Shown: positions 8,218 to 16,753 of the stretch, in pieces
How the letters are laid out: each line of letters begins with the position of its first letter
Numbering within the stretch: position 1 is the first letter of the stretch
NCBI RefSeq assembly: GCF_016009175.1
Contig: NZ_JADUCM010000034.1
Span: 1 to 53,500 of the forward strand
DNA: 53,500 nucleotides
DNA from: Pseudomonas alkylphenolica
GTDB taxonomy: Bacteria; Pseudomonadota; Gammaproteobacteria; Pseudomonadales; Pseudomonadaceae
Direction of reading: 5' to 3'
Notes under the pieces: generated by a model
Seen by the model: only the letters and a program-made list of their open reading frames with translations
Databases searched by the model: none
Told to the model about the DNA's origin: nothing
Position numbers and translations under genes: made by a program

Positions 8218-9312
8218 TCAGTCTTCGCTGATGGTGATATTCGGCATCGCCGGCGTAGCCGCTTCTTGCAACACGATACGCGCGCCCACCTGGCGGGCCA
8301 GCTCCTGGTAAACCATGGCAATCTGGCTTTCCGGCTCAGCGATGGCTGTCGGTTTGCCGCTGTCGGCCTGCTCGCGAATCAACATCGACAATGGTAGCGA
8401 GGCCAGCAGCTCTACCCTGTACTGGGACGCCAGCTTTTCACCGCCACCCTCACCGAACAGGTGCTCGGCATGGCCGCAGTTCGAACAGATGTGCACGGCC
8501 ATGTTTTCGACCACACCCAATACCGGGATGTTGACCTTGCGGAACATCTCCACGCCCTTCTTGGCATCGATCAACGCCAGGTCCTGAGGGGTGGTGACGA
8601 TCACCGAGCCGGCCACCGGGACTTTTTGCGCCAGGGTCAGCTGGATATCACCAGTGCCTGGCGGCATGTCGATCACCAGGTAGTCGAGGTTGTCCCAGGC
8701 GGTCTGGGTGACCAGTTGCAGCAAGGCGCCGGAAACCATCGGGCCACGCCAGACCATCGGCGTGTTGTCGTCGGTCAGGAATGCCATGGACATGACTTCC
8801 ACACCGTGCGCCTTGAGCGGCACGAACCACTTCTGATCACGGACCTGCGGGCGGGTGCGCTCGGGGATGCCAAACATCACCCCCTGGCTCGGGCCATAGA
8901 TGTCGGCATCGAGGATGCCCACCCGCGCACCTTCACGGGCCAGCGCCAGGGCCAGGTTGGCAGCGGTCGTGGACTTGCCCACGCCGCCCTTGCCCGAAGC
9001 CACGGCGATGATGTTCTTGACGTTGGCCATACCCGGAATCTGGGCCTGGGACTTGTGCGCGGCGATCACACAGTCGATCTGGACCTGCGCCACCTGCACG
9101 CCATCGATACCTTCGATGGCCGTTTGCAACACCTGGGCCCAGCCGTTCTTGAACAGGCCGGCGGCATAACCCAGCTGCAGCTGGACATTGACCCGTGCCC
9201 CCTGGATATCGATGGCCTGCACACAGCCGGCGCTGACCGGGTCCTGGTTCAGGTAAGGATCGGTGTATTGGCGAAGAACGGCTTCGACGGCTGCGCGAGT
9301 GACGGCACTCAT
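8218..9312 (-). CDS. apbC: Iron-sulfur cluster carrier ATPase, Mrp/ApbC
   Basis: P-loop NTPase that holds and transfers [4Fe-4S] clusters to apo-proteins in the cytoplasm, 364 residues. An N-terminal MIP18/DUF59-like domain (about 1-90) is followed by the deviant Walker A SGKGGVGKST (106-115), switch regions DADIYGPSQ and DMPPGTGD, and the cluster-binding pair CSNC (Cys276, Cys279). The gene is divergent from metG with about 155 bases between them, an arrangement found in many gammaproteobacteria. Confidence 0.95.
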   Translation of the reverse strand: MSAVTRAAVEAVLRQYTDPYLNQDPVSAGCVQAIDIQGARVNVQLQLGYAAGLFKNGWAQVLQTAIEGIDGVQVAQVQIDCVIAAHKSQAQIPGMANVKNIIAVASGKGGVGKSTTAANLALALAREGARVGILDADIYGPSQGVMFGIPERTRPQVRDQKWFVPLKAHGVEVMSMAFLTDDNTPMVWRGPMVSGALLQLVTQTAWDNLDYLVIDMPPGTGDIQLTLAQKVPVAGSVIVTTPQDLALIDAKKGVEMFRKVNIPVLGVVENMAVHICSNCGHAEHLFGEGGGEKLASQYRVELLASLPLSMLIREQADSGKPTAIAEPESQIAMVYQELARQVGARIVLQEAATPAMPNITISED

Positions 9313-9468
9313 GGAGACTCCCGTGATAAAGACTGAGCAAAACAGACCACTATGCTAACCCGCAAGACAACCGGAGTTACGTCCATGGGGTGAAATAAAT
9401 TTCCCGGCGTTTTATAGTGGCCGATCACCGTTTCATCTCTAGTAGCCGAAAAAAGTAGCCGAGCCCCC

Positions 9469-11508
9469 ATGTCCGAGCCACGTCAGATTCTCGTCACCAG
9501 CGCCCTGCCCTATGCCAATGGTTCCATTCACCTTGGCCATATGCTCGAGTACGTCCAGACAGACATGTGGGTGCGCTTCCAGAAACTACGCGGCAACCAG
9601 TGCGTGTATGTCTGTGCCGACGACGCCCACGGCTCGGCCATCATGCTGCGCGCCGAAAAGGAAGGCATTACCCCCGAGCAGCTGATTGCCGCCGTACAGG
9701 CCGAGCACAGCGGCGACTTCGCCGATTTCCTGGTCGAGTTCGATAACTTCCACTCGACCCACGCCGAAGAAAACCGCGAGCTGTCGAACCAGATCTACCT
9801 CAAGCTGCGTGAAGCCGGGCACATTGCTACCCGCTCGATCACCCAGTATTTCGACCCGGACAAGAAAATGTTCCTGGCCGACCGCTTCATCAAGGGCACC
9901 TGCCCCAAGTGTGCGGCAGAAGATCAGTACGGCGACAACTGTGAAAAATGCGGCGCAACCTACGCCCCGACCGAGCTGAAGAACCCCAAGTCGGCGATTT
10001 CCGGCGCCACGCCGGTGCTCAAGGACTCCCAGCACTTCTTCTTCAAGCTGCCTGACTTCCAGGCCATGCTCCAGCAATGGACCCGCAGCGGCACCCTGCA
10101 GGACGCCGTGGCCAACAAGATCGCCGAGTGGCTGGATGCCGGCCTGCAGGAATGGGACATCTCCCGTGATGCGCCGTACTTCGGTTTCGAGATCCCGGAC
10201 GAGCCGGGCAAGTATTTCTATGTGTGGCTCGATGCGCCGATCGGCTACATGGCCAGCTTCAAGAACCTCTGCGCCCGCCGTCCCGAGCTGGACTTCGACG
10301 CGTTCTGGAACAAGGACTCCAAGGCCGAGCTGTACCACTTCATCGGCAAGGACATCGTCAACTTCCACGCCCTGTTCTGGCCGGCCATGCTCGAAGGCGC
10401 CGGTTTCCGCAAGCCGACCGGCATCAACGTGCACGGCTACCTGACGGTCAACGGATCGAAGATGTCCAAGTCGCGTGGCACTTTCATCAAGGCCCGCACC
10501 TACCTGGATCACCTGGCGCCGGAATACCTCCGCTACTACTACGCCTCCAAGCTCGGCCGTGGCGTCGACGACCTCGACCTGAACCTTGAAGACTTCGTAC
10601 AGAAGGTCAACTCCGACCTGGTCGGTAAAGTGGTCAACATTGCCAGCCGCTGTGCCGGCTTCATCCACAAGGGCAACGACGGCGTAATGGTCGACGGCGA
10701 CGCCGCGCCAGAGCTGACCGAAGCCTTCCTCGCTGCCGCACCCGGCATTGCCGAAGCCTATGAAGGCCGCGACTTTGCTCGCGCCATGCGTGAAATCATG
10801 GGCCTGGCCGACCGCGCCAACGCCTGGATCGCCGACAAGGCGCCGTGGTCGCTGGCCAAGCAGGAAGGCAAGCAGGACGAGGTCCAGGCGATCTGTGCCC
10901 AGGGCATCAACCTGTTCCGCCAGCTGGTGATTTTCCTCAAGCCGGTACTGCCGCTGCTGGCCGCCGACGCCGAGGCATTCCTCAACGTCGCTCCGCTGAC
11001 CTGGAATGACCACCAGACACGCCTGACCAACCACAAGCTGAACCCGTTCAAGGCGCTGATGAACCGTATCGAGCCTGCCAAGGTCGAGGCCATGGTCGCC
11101 GCCAGCAAGGAAGACCTGGCTGCCAGCCAGACCTCCGTAGCCACCGGCAACGGCGAGCTGAGCAAAGACCCGCTGTCGGCCGAGATCGACTTCGACACCT
11201 TTGCCGCCGTCGACCTGCGTGTCGCCCTGATCCTCAAGGCCGAAGCGGTTGAAGGTGCCGACAAGCTGCTGCGCCTGACTCTGGACATCGGTGACGAGCA
11301 GCGCAACGTGTTCTCCGGCATCAAGTCGGCTTACCCGGACCCGGCCAAACTCGAAGGTCGCCTGACCATGATGATTGCCAACCTCAAGCCACGCAAAATG
11401 CGCTTTGGCGTCTCCGAGGGCATGGTCATGGCCGCCGGCCCTGGCGGTGAAGAAATCTACCTGCTCAGCCCTGACAGCGGCGCCAAGCCAGGTCAGCGCA
11501 TCAAGTAA
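9469..11508 (+). CDS. metG: Methionyl-tRNA synthetase
   Basis: Charges tRNA-Met with methionine; cytosolic class I synthetase, 679 residues. The HIGH-like motif reads HLGH near residue 24. Zinc-binding cysteine pairs CPKC and CEKC lie near 145-161. KMSKS is at 331-335, and a C-terminal tRNA-binding/dimerisation OB domain (about 575-679) is present. Complete and standard in length for proteobacteria. A strong hairpin follows the stop. Confidence 0.98.
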   Translation: MSEPRQILVTSALPYANGSIHLGHMLEYVQTDMWVRFQKLRGNQCVYVCADDAHGSAIMLRAEKEGITPEQLIAAVQAEHSGDFADFLVEFDNFHSTHAEENRELSNQIYLKLREAGHIATRSITQYFDPDKKMFLADRFIKGTCPKCAAEDQYGDNCEKCGATYAPTELKNPKSAISGATPVLKDSQHFFFKLPDFQAMLQQWTRSGTLQDAVANKIAEWLDAGLQEWDISRDAPYFGFEIPDEPGKYFYVWLDAPIGYMASFKNLCARRPELDFDAFWNKDSKAELYHFIGKDIVNFHALFWPAMLEGAGFRKPTGINVHGYLTVNGSKMSKSRGTFIKARTYLDHLAPEYLRYYYASKLGRGVDDLDLNLEDFVQKVNSDLVGKVVNIASRCAGFIHKGNDGVMVDGDAAPELTEAFLAAAPGIAEAYEGRDFARAMREIMGLADRANAWIADKAPWSLAKQEGKQDEVQAICAQGINLFRQLVIFLKPVLPLLAADAEAFLNVAPLTWNDHQTRLTNHKLNPFKALMNRIEPAKVEAMVAASKEDLAASQTSVATGNGELSKDPLSAEIDFDTFAAVDLRVALILKAEAVEGADKLLRLTLDIGDEQRNVFSGIKSAYPDPAKLEGRLTMMIANLKPRKMRFGVSEGMVMAAGPGGEEIYLLSPDSGAKPGQRIK

Positions 11509-11514
11509 GCCGCT

Positions 11515-11550
11515 CGCCCCGGACAATTGCGTCCGGGGCGTTCTCATCCT
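11515..11550 (+). terminator. Hairpin after metG, probable terminator
   Basis: Perfect ten-bp stem CGCCCCGGAC / GTCCGGGGCG with loop AATTGC, followed by a weak pyrimidine run (TTCTCATCCTT). It would at least partly separate metG from the rnf-like genes. Confidence 0.65.
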
Positions 11551-11598
11551 TGCGTCATTGCCGGATAATGGCGAACAGCCTTGGCAATGTGCACCTCC

Positions 11599-12180
11599 AT
11601 GAGCGAATTCATCCTGGCACTGATCAGCGCCGCGCTGATCAACAACCTGGTCCTGCACCAGGGACTGGCCATCGACCCGGTCTTGAACGCGTCCAGGGAA
11701 AGTGACCGCCGTCGACTTCATGCCCTGGGCCTGTCAACGCTTGCGCTACTGGTGGTGACCTGCAACCTGGGCCGGTTGATTTACCTCTACGCCTTGCAAC
11801 CCTTGCAACTTGAATACCTTCGCCTGTTCGTTTTCCTGCCCCTGTGTATCGTGCTGATCGAACCATTGCTAAGCCTGCTGTCGCGCGCAGTTCCCACTTT
11901 GCCCTTTGACGGTTTGATGCCCTTGTTGCTGAGCAATGTGGCACTGCTCGGTCTAACCCTGCAGGTCACTGAAGGCGGTTACGGTGCCGTTCAGACCCTG
12001 GCCTGGAGCCTGGGCTCCGGCCTGGGGTTCTGGCTGGCCCTGGGGCTGTTCGCCGATCTGCTTCAACGCAGCGACAATGAGGCGATTGCCGTGAGTCTTC
12101 GTGGCTGGCCGATTGCTTTGATCGGGGCAGGGGTAATGGCTTTGGCGTTTCTCGGCTTCAACGGATTATTTACATCATGA
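11599..12180 (+). CDS. rnfA: RnfA-like membrane subunit, cluster cysteines replaced
   Basis: Six-helix integral membrane protein of 193 residues, the same length as E. coli RsxA/RnfA and colinear with it. In canonical RnfA, Cys26 (FLGLCPF) and a second Cys in TTNCAVLG ligate the intramembrane [2Fe-2S] cluster. Here the first reads GLAIDPV (Asp26) and the second LSNVALLG (Val114). Otherwise the ends and the inverted-repeat topology are kept (MSEFILALIS, ALAFLGFNGL). The ATG at 11599 is chosen because it gives the family N-terminus; an in-frame TTG lies 18 bases upstream and neither has a strong ribosome site. It overlaps rnfB by ATGA. Family placement is good; canonical function is doubtful. 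Confidence 0.85.
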   Translation: MSEFILALISAALINNLVLHQGLAIDPVLNASRESDRRRLHALGLSTLALLVVTCNLGRLIYLYALQPLQLEYLRLFVFLPLCIVLIEPLLSLLSRAVPTLPFDGLMPLLLSNVALLGLTLQVTEGGYGAVQTLAWSLGSGLGFWLALGLFADLLQRSDNEAIAVSLRGWPIALIGAGVMALAFLGFNGLFTS

Positions 12181-13025
12181 GTCTGATTCAACGCATCGAC
12201 GCCCTGCTGCCGCAGACCCAGTGCGGCAAGTGTGGCCACCCTGGCTGCAAGCCCTATGCAGAGGGCTTGGCCAAGGGCGAGGCGATCAACAAATGCCCGC
12301 CCGGTGGCAGCGAGACCATCGCCGCCCTGGCTGCGCTACTGCACGTACCCGTCATTGCCCTGGACACCGAACGCGGTAGCGCGCCCCCTCAGGTTGCCTT
12401 CATCCGCGAAGCCGAATGCATCGGCTGTACAAAATGCATCCAGGCCTGCCCGGTTGATGCGATTGTCGGCGCGGCTAAATTGATGCACACGGTGATCCGC
12501 ACCGAATGCACGGGCTGCGACCTCTGCGTGGCACCCTGCCCGGTGGACTGCATCGACCTGCTACCACTCGAAGCCAATAGCAACATCATACCGATTGTCG
12601 GTGGCCTGGCCACAGATGCCGAAGCCTTGGCCGCACGCCGCCAAAAACGCAATCAGGCACGGCGACGCTTCGAGTTGCGCAACAGTCGGCTGCAACGCGA
12701 AGAAGCGCGCAAACAGGCCGAGCGTGCAAACCGCATTCAACGTCCCCCAGCAGCCAGCAACCAGACAGTGGTCAGCGATGATCCGATCAAAGCGGCTATC
12801 GAGCGAGTAAAGGCACAAAAAGCAGCCGCCGCCGATGCTGCCTTGAAAAAGGCCAAGATCGCTGCCGCCATGAGCCGGGCACAGCTCAGCAAAGCCAGAA
12901 CCGCCTTTGGTGAAGCGCCCAACGATGCGCAGCGGGCACAACTGGCGGAACTCGAGCTGGAGGCCCAAACCGCCCAGGCCCACCTACAGGCCTTGCAACC
13001 GGTCAGCGCCGATGCCAGCCACTGA
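12177..13025 (+). CDS. rnfB: RnfB-like iron-sulfur protein without membrane anchor, RnfC-like tail
   Basis: 282 residues. The protein opens directly with MSLIQRIDALLPQTQCGKC, lacking the N-terminal transmembrane helix of canonical RnfB. The special four-Cys cluster motif is present (Cys16, 19, 24, 40), followed by two [4Fe-4S] ferredoxin motifs (Cys81/84/87/91 and Cys111/114/117/121). After about residue 145 comes an Arg/Lys/Ala/Glu-rich, probably helical, tail with RRRFELRNSRLQREEARKQ and DDPIKAAIERVKAQKAAA. Both segments resemble the repetitive C-terminus of RnfC, not anything in usual RnfB (about 190 residues). The start overlaps rnfA by four bases. Confidence 0.88.
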   Translation: MSLIQRIDALLPQTQCGKCGHPGCKPYAEGLAKGEAINKCPPGGSETIAALAALLHVPVIALDTERGSAPPQVAFIREAECIGCTKCIQACPVDAIVGAAKLMHTVIRTECTGCDLCVAPCPVDCIDLLPLEANSNIIPIVGGLATDAEALAARRQKRNQARRRFELRNSRLQREEARKQAERANRIQRPPAASNQTVVSDDPIKAAIERVKAQKAAAADAALKKAKIAAAMSRAQLSKARTAFGEAPNDAQRAQLAELELEAQTAQAHLQALQPVSADASH

Positions 13026-13998
13026 CACTCAGGAGCGCCTGCGCAGCAGCATGATGCTGGTGCTCCTGGCCTGCCTGCCCGGTGTGCTGACACTGCTCTG
13101 GCAACATGGCTGGGGGTTGCTGTTCTCGTTGTTCCTCTGTGCGGCCACCGCCCTGGCGAGCGAAGCATTGCTACTCAAACTGCAGCGCCTGCCAGTCCTC
13201 GCCTCGCTCAATGATGGAAGCGCCCTGGTCAGTGCCACGCTGCTGGCTGTCGCACTCCCCGCCTACGCCCCCTGGTGGATCCCGGTGATTGCCACCGCAA
13301 GCGCCATCGCCGTGGGCAAACACCTCTATGGTGGCGTGGGTAAAAACCTGTTCAACCCGGCCATGCTGGGCTATGCCGTGGTCTTGCTGACCTTCCCGCA
13401 GCACATGACCCAATGGCCGGGTGCGCAATTACTGGATCTCGCCACCAGCGTGCAGCACGTATTTGGCGTAAGCAGCAGCGAACAGCCGGACGCCTGGGTG
13501 CAGGCAACGATCCTTGACGGCTTGCGCAATAACCGCAGCCTGACCCTGGATGAACTGTTCGCCAGCCATCCGGGCTTTGGCCACTACGGCGGCAAAGGCG
13601 GCGAATGGGTCAACCTGGCGTTTCTGCTGGGCGGATTGCTGTTGCTAAACCGCAAGATCATCAGCTGGCATGCACCGGTCGGTCTGCTGGCCAGTCTGTT
13701 TGTCATCAGCCTTCTATGCTGGAACGGCTCGGGCTCCGACTCCAACGGCTCTCCGTTGCTGCACCTGCTGAGCGGCTCCACCATGCTGGCGGCATTTTTC
13801 ATTGCTACAGAGCCGGTTTCCGGGCCCAGGTTGCCTCAGGCAAGGCTATTGTTCGGCATCGGCATTGGCGTGCTGATCTACCTGATTCGCACCTGGGGCA
13901 GCTATCCCGACGGTACCGCTTTTGCGGTACTGCTGATGAACCTCTGTGTACCGGCACTGGAGCGCTGGGCCGGGCGTCGGCAAGCGGTGTCATCATGA
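13012..13998 (+). CDS. rnfD: RnfD-like membrane flavoprotein subunit
   Basis: 328-residue membrane protein of the RnfD/NqrB family with about ten hydrophobic segments. Family landmarks are clear: KHLYGGVGKNLFNPAMLGY (103-121), the covalent FMN threonine in VQATILDG (Thr166, matching QATPLD of E. coli RsxD), HLLSGSTMLAAFFI and YPDGTAFAVLL near the end. The start at 13012 overlaps the end of rnfB by 14 bases and gives the expected N-terminus (RLRSSMMLVLLACLPG). No rnfC lies between rnfB and this gene, where it normally sits. Confidence 0.9.
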   Translation: MPATDTQERLRSSMMLVLLACLPGVLTLLWQHGWGLLFSLFLCAATALASEALLLKLQRLPVLASLNDGSALVSATLLAVALPAYAPWWIPVIATASAIAVGKHLYGGVGKNLFNPAMLGYAVVLLTFPQHMTQWPGAQLLDLATSVQHVFGVSSSEQPDAWVQATILDGLRNNRSLTLDELFASHPGFGHYGGKGGEWVNLAFLLGGLLLLNRKIISWHAPVGLLASLFVISLLCWNGSGSDSNGSPLLHLLSGSTMLAAFFIATEPVSGPRLPQARLLFGIGIGVLIYLIRTWGSYPDGTAFAVLLMNLCVPALERWAGRRQAVSS

Positions 13999-14612
13999 AC
14001 CGCATAACCGTTCGCAGTGCGGTGCTGCTGGTGCTGATCACCCTGTTGACGGTCGGTATCGCCGTAACCTGGCAACACGTGTTCTCACCCACCATCAACC
14101 TGGCACAGAAGCAGCTCAAGGCGCGCACCTGGTTGAGTGTTCTGCCGCCAACGTCCTACGACAACCAGCCTTTGGACGCACCCTTGGCGCTGGAAGACTC
14201 CGTTCTGGCACACAGTCAGCTGGTGGCAGGCTATCGCGCCACATTGAACGGCCAGGCCACCGCCGTGGTGCTTCACTGCAAAGCCCAGGGCTACGGCGGG
14301 CCTCTCGAGCTGCTGATCGCTATCGATAACCAGGGGCGCGTCATCGGCACCAAGGTACTGCGCCAGCAGGAAACGCCTGGTCTGGGCGCAAGACTGGTGG
14401 AAACCGGCAACCATTGGCTGGAGCATTTCAACGGGGCGAGCCGTCAGACCACAGCCGATGCCAGCTGGGCCATTAAGCGCGACAGCGGCCAGTTCGACCA
14501 ATTGGCAGGAGCAACAGTCACCTCACGCGCCGTCATCCATGCCGTACACGATGCACTGCGCTACTTCGACGATCACCGCCAACGCTTGCTCGGAGAAGAC
14601 CGGGATGAATAG
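13995..14612 (+). CDS. rnfG: RnfG-like FMN-binding subunit
   Basis: 205 residues: one N-terminal membrane helix (about 7-27) and a periplasmic FMN-binding domain. The FMN is attached to the Thr of the GAT motif, here LAGATVTSRAV (Thr174), at the same position as in E. coli RsxG. ETPGLGARL (126-134) is another family signature. Starts four bases inside rnfD (ATGA) and ends eight bases inside rnfE, so translation is coupled. It appears intact. Confidence 0.9.
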   Translation: MNRITVRSAVLLVLITLLTVGIAVTWQHVFSPTINLAQKQLKARTWLSVLPPTSYDNQPLDAPLALEDSVLAHSQLVAGYRATLNGQATAVVLHCKAQGYGGPLELLIAIDNQGRVIGTKVLRQQETPGLGARLVETGNHWLEHFNGASRQTTADASWAIKRDSGQFDQLAGATVTSRAVIHAVHDALRYFDDHRQRLLGEDRDE

Positions 14613-15135
14613 ACACTGGCTGGCTGCAGTGAGCCTGGCGCCGTTGTTGGGTGCAACCCAGACGCTGCTCGGCGCGTGCGCCATTGCCGCCTTCTGCGTG
14701 ACATTGATTGGCCTCCATCACCTGATCATGAACCCGCTGCAGCGCTGGCTGGAGACTCGTGCCAGGATGCTGGCCAGCGTGTTGTTGGCCGCCATGTTAG
14801 CCACCTGCCTGGAACTGGGGCTGCGTGCCTGGGCCTTGCCGCTGTACCAGTCGCTAAGCCCCTATCCGGCCTTGATCGCCGTACAATGCGTGGTTTTCGA
14901 ACATGCACAAGGCAAACATCGTCGCTGGCAAAACGTCGCCCAATGGCTAGGCGCATTTGCCGCCTTGTGTGTCGCACTGGGGGCATGCCGCGAAGTGCTC
15001 GCGGACTGGGCGGGTATCCGTCTGGCTGCGCTGCTCCCTGGTGCACTGTTTCTGTTGGGCCTGTTGCTTGCCCTGTACAACCGGGTTTGCCGCACCAAGC
15101 CCTCTCACGCCGTCAAGGAAAGCGTTGACCCATGA
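14605..15135 (+). CDS. rnfE: RnfE-like membrane subunit, shortened
   Basis: 176 residues, against about 230 for canonical RnfE; the N-terminal stretch and the loop before the last helices are missing. Alignment by eye: the LLGLCPLL cluster motif reads AVSLAPLLG (Ala12 replaces Cys), while the second motif IVTNCIVVG reads IAVQCVVFE and keeps Cys95. LPLYQSLSPYPAL and LLPGALFLLGLLLAL match the family. With RnfA it should form the pseudosymmetric membrane core. Overlaps rnfG (8 bases) and nth (ATGA). Confidence 0.8.
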   Translation: MNRHWLAAVSLAPLLGATQTLLGACAIAAFCVTLIGLHHLIMNPLQRWLETRARMLASVLLAAMLATCLELGLRAWALPLYQSLSPYPALIAVQCVVFEHAQGKHRRWQNVAQWLGAFAALCVALGACREVLADWAGIRLAALLPGALFLLGLLLALYNRVCRTKPSHAVKESVDP

Positions 15136-15770
15136 ATGCTGCCAAACGCCTGGAAATATTTCGCAGGCTGCACGAAGACAACCCTGAGCCCAAGACAGAG
15201 CTGGCCTACACCACCCCTTTCGAGCTGCTGATTTCGGTCATTCTTTCGGCCCAGGCCACTGACGTCAGCGTGAACAAGGCGACGGCCAAACTGTATCCGG
15301 TCGCCAATACCCCGGAAGCCATCTATGCACTGGGCGTAGAAGGACTTTCGCAGTACATAAAGACCATCGGCCTGTACAACAGTAAGGCCCGCAATGTCAT
15401 CGAGACCTGCCGGCTACTGATTGAACAGCATGGCAGCCAGGTGCCTGAAACCCGCGAGGCACTCGAAGCGTTGCCCGGTGTGGGTCGAAAAACCGCCAAC
15501 GTGGTACTCAACACGGCATTCCGGCAACTGGCAATGGCAGTGGACACGCACATTTTCCGGGTCAGCAACCGCACCGGTATTGCGCCGGGCAAGACAGTGC
15601 TTGAAGTGGAAAAAGCGCTGATGAAGTTTGTACCCAAAGCCTATCTGCTCGATGCGCATCACTGGTTGATCCTGCATGGGCGCTATGTATGCCTCGCACG
15701 CAAACCGCGTTGTGGCAGTTGCCGTATCGAAGACTTGTGCGAATACAAGCAGAAAACCTCGGACGATTGA
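15132..15770 (+). CDS. nth: Endonuclease III
   Basis: DNA glycosylase/AP lyase that removes oxidised pyrimidines in base excision repair, 212 residues. Helix-hairpin-helix LPGVGRKTANVVL (about 114-126) contains the catalytic Lys120. The catalytic Asp is in VDTHIFRVSNR (Asp138). The C-terminal [4Fe-4S] cysteines have the CX6CX2CX5C spacing (about 187-203, CLARKPRCGSCRIEDLC). It overlaps rnfE by ATGA. rnf-nth linkage is common in gammaproteobacteria. Confidence 0.97.
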   Translation: MNAAKRLEIFRRLHEDNPEPKTELAYTTPFELLISVILSAQATDVSVNKATAKLYPVANTPEAIYALGVEGLSQYIKTIGLYNSKARNVIETCRLLIEQHGSQVPETREALEALPGVGRKTANVVLNTAFRQLAMAVDTHIFRVSNRTGIAPGKTVLEVEKALMKFVPKAYLLDAHHWLILHGRYVCLARKPRCGSCRIEDLCEYKQKTSDD

Positions 15771-15875
15771 GAAGATAGTTAAAACTGTGCCTGGCCGATT
15801 GAAAAAATCTTTTTTACCCGCTCACGGATTCTCGCTATAAGGTGCGCCAATGGCCCTCTCGGCTTGGAGTGACTT

Positions 15876-16049
15876 ATGAGCACCGATAAAGAAGACCTGG
15901 ATGTAGATGACGAAGTGGTTGCGGAGGATCCGATTGACGAACCGGTTGAAACAGCGAAGACCAACCTGAGCAAACGTCGCACCATTGACAACCTTCTGGA
16001 AGAGCGCCGCTTGAAGAAACAACTGGCCGACTACGATTTCGATCTCTGA
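15876..16049 (+). CDS. PA3496-family small acidic protein
   Basis: 57 residues: an acidic N-terminal half (MSTDKEDLDVDDEVVAED) and a basic helical C-terminal half (SKRRTIDNLLEERRLKKQL), ending ADYDFDL. GGAG seven bases before the ATG supports it. It resembles the small protein encoded near the rnf/nth region in P. aeruginosa (PA3496), which has been tentatively linked to envelope integrity. Mechanism unknown. An intrinsic terminator follows. Confidence 0.8.
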   Translation: MSTDKEDLDVDDEVVAEDPIDEPVETAKTNLSKRRTIDNLLEERRLKKQLADYDFDL

Positions 16050-16084
16050 CCCTTCACTCTCAAGCACACCTGCTACATCCTCAC

Positions 16085-16113
16085 AAAAAAGCCTCCTTGA
16101 TGGAGGCTTTTTT
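16085..16113. terminator. Bidirectional intrinsic terminator
   Basis: Six-bp stem GCCTCC / GGAGGC flanked by A6 on the left and T6 on the right. It serves the small acidic-protein gene (plus) and the convergent response-regulator gene (minus). Confidence 0.9.
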
Positions 16114-16126
16114 GCTTACCGCTTCG

Positions 16127-16753
16127 TCAAACCAGGCCGTTGCGTTGTGCCAGTTCGATCAGATCAACCAATGAACGCGCATTGAGCTTGAGCAGGAGCC
16201 GCGTCTTGTAGGTGCTGACTGTCTTGTTGCTGAGGAACATGCCATCGGCAATTTCCTTGTTGGTCTTGCCGCGGGCCAGTTGCTGCAACACCATCATCTC
16301 CCGCCCCGACAGACGCTCGACCATGTCTGCCTCGCTGATGCCCCCCAGGTTGGAGCGTACCGAATGCAGGGCCTGGTTCGGGAAGTAGCTGTAGCCCGAC
16401 AATACCGCCTTGATTGCGCTGAGCAACTCGGTGAGGTCCTGCTGCTTGCAGACATAGCCAGCGGCCCCCGCCTGCATGCAGCGCATTGAAAAGTGCCCCG
16501 GTGCCTGGGAGGTCAATACCAGCACCTTGGCCCCCGGGCAGGTACAGGTGAGGCGGGCGATGACTTCAAGGCCATCGAGCTTGGGGATGCCGATGTCCAG
16601 AATGACAATGTTCGGGTCATGTTCGCGCGCCAGTTGCAAAGCGTCTACACCATTGTCCGTCTCCGCGATGACTTCATAACCATGCCGCTCCATCAGCATG
16701 CGTACCGCCAGGCGAATGACCGGATGATCATCCACGATCAGCACTTTATTCAT
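16127..16753 (-). CDS. NarL/BvgA-family response regulator
   Basis: 208 residues: receiver domain (1-120) with acidic pocket DDH, phospho-acceptor Asp in IVILDIGIPKLDG (about residue 54) and Lys in VCKQQDL, then a LuxR-type helix-turn-helix (about 143-205, LSGREMMVLQQLARGKTNKEIA). It resembles BvgA/RocA1-type regulators. No sensor kinase gene is adjacent, so its partner is elsewhere. The start MNKVLIVDDHP at 16753 is the family N-terminus; the in-frame upstream extension is not. Target genes unknown. Confidence 0.9.
   Translation of the reverse strand: MNKVLIVDDHPVIRLAVRMLMERHGYEVIAETDNGVDALQLAREHDPNIVILDIGIPKLDGLEVIARLTCTCPGAKVLVLTSQAPGHFSMRCMQAGAAGYVCKQQDLTELLSAIKAVLSGYSYFPNQALHSVRSNLGGISEADMVERLSGREMMVLQQLARGKTNKEIADGMFLSNKTVSTYKTRLLLKLNARSLVDLIELAQRNGLV

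Noticed and set aside
9586..11721. Minus-strand open frame of about 711 codons opposite metG
   Set aside because: Shadow of metG in GC-rich codons; low-complexity translation, no ribosome site.
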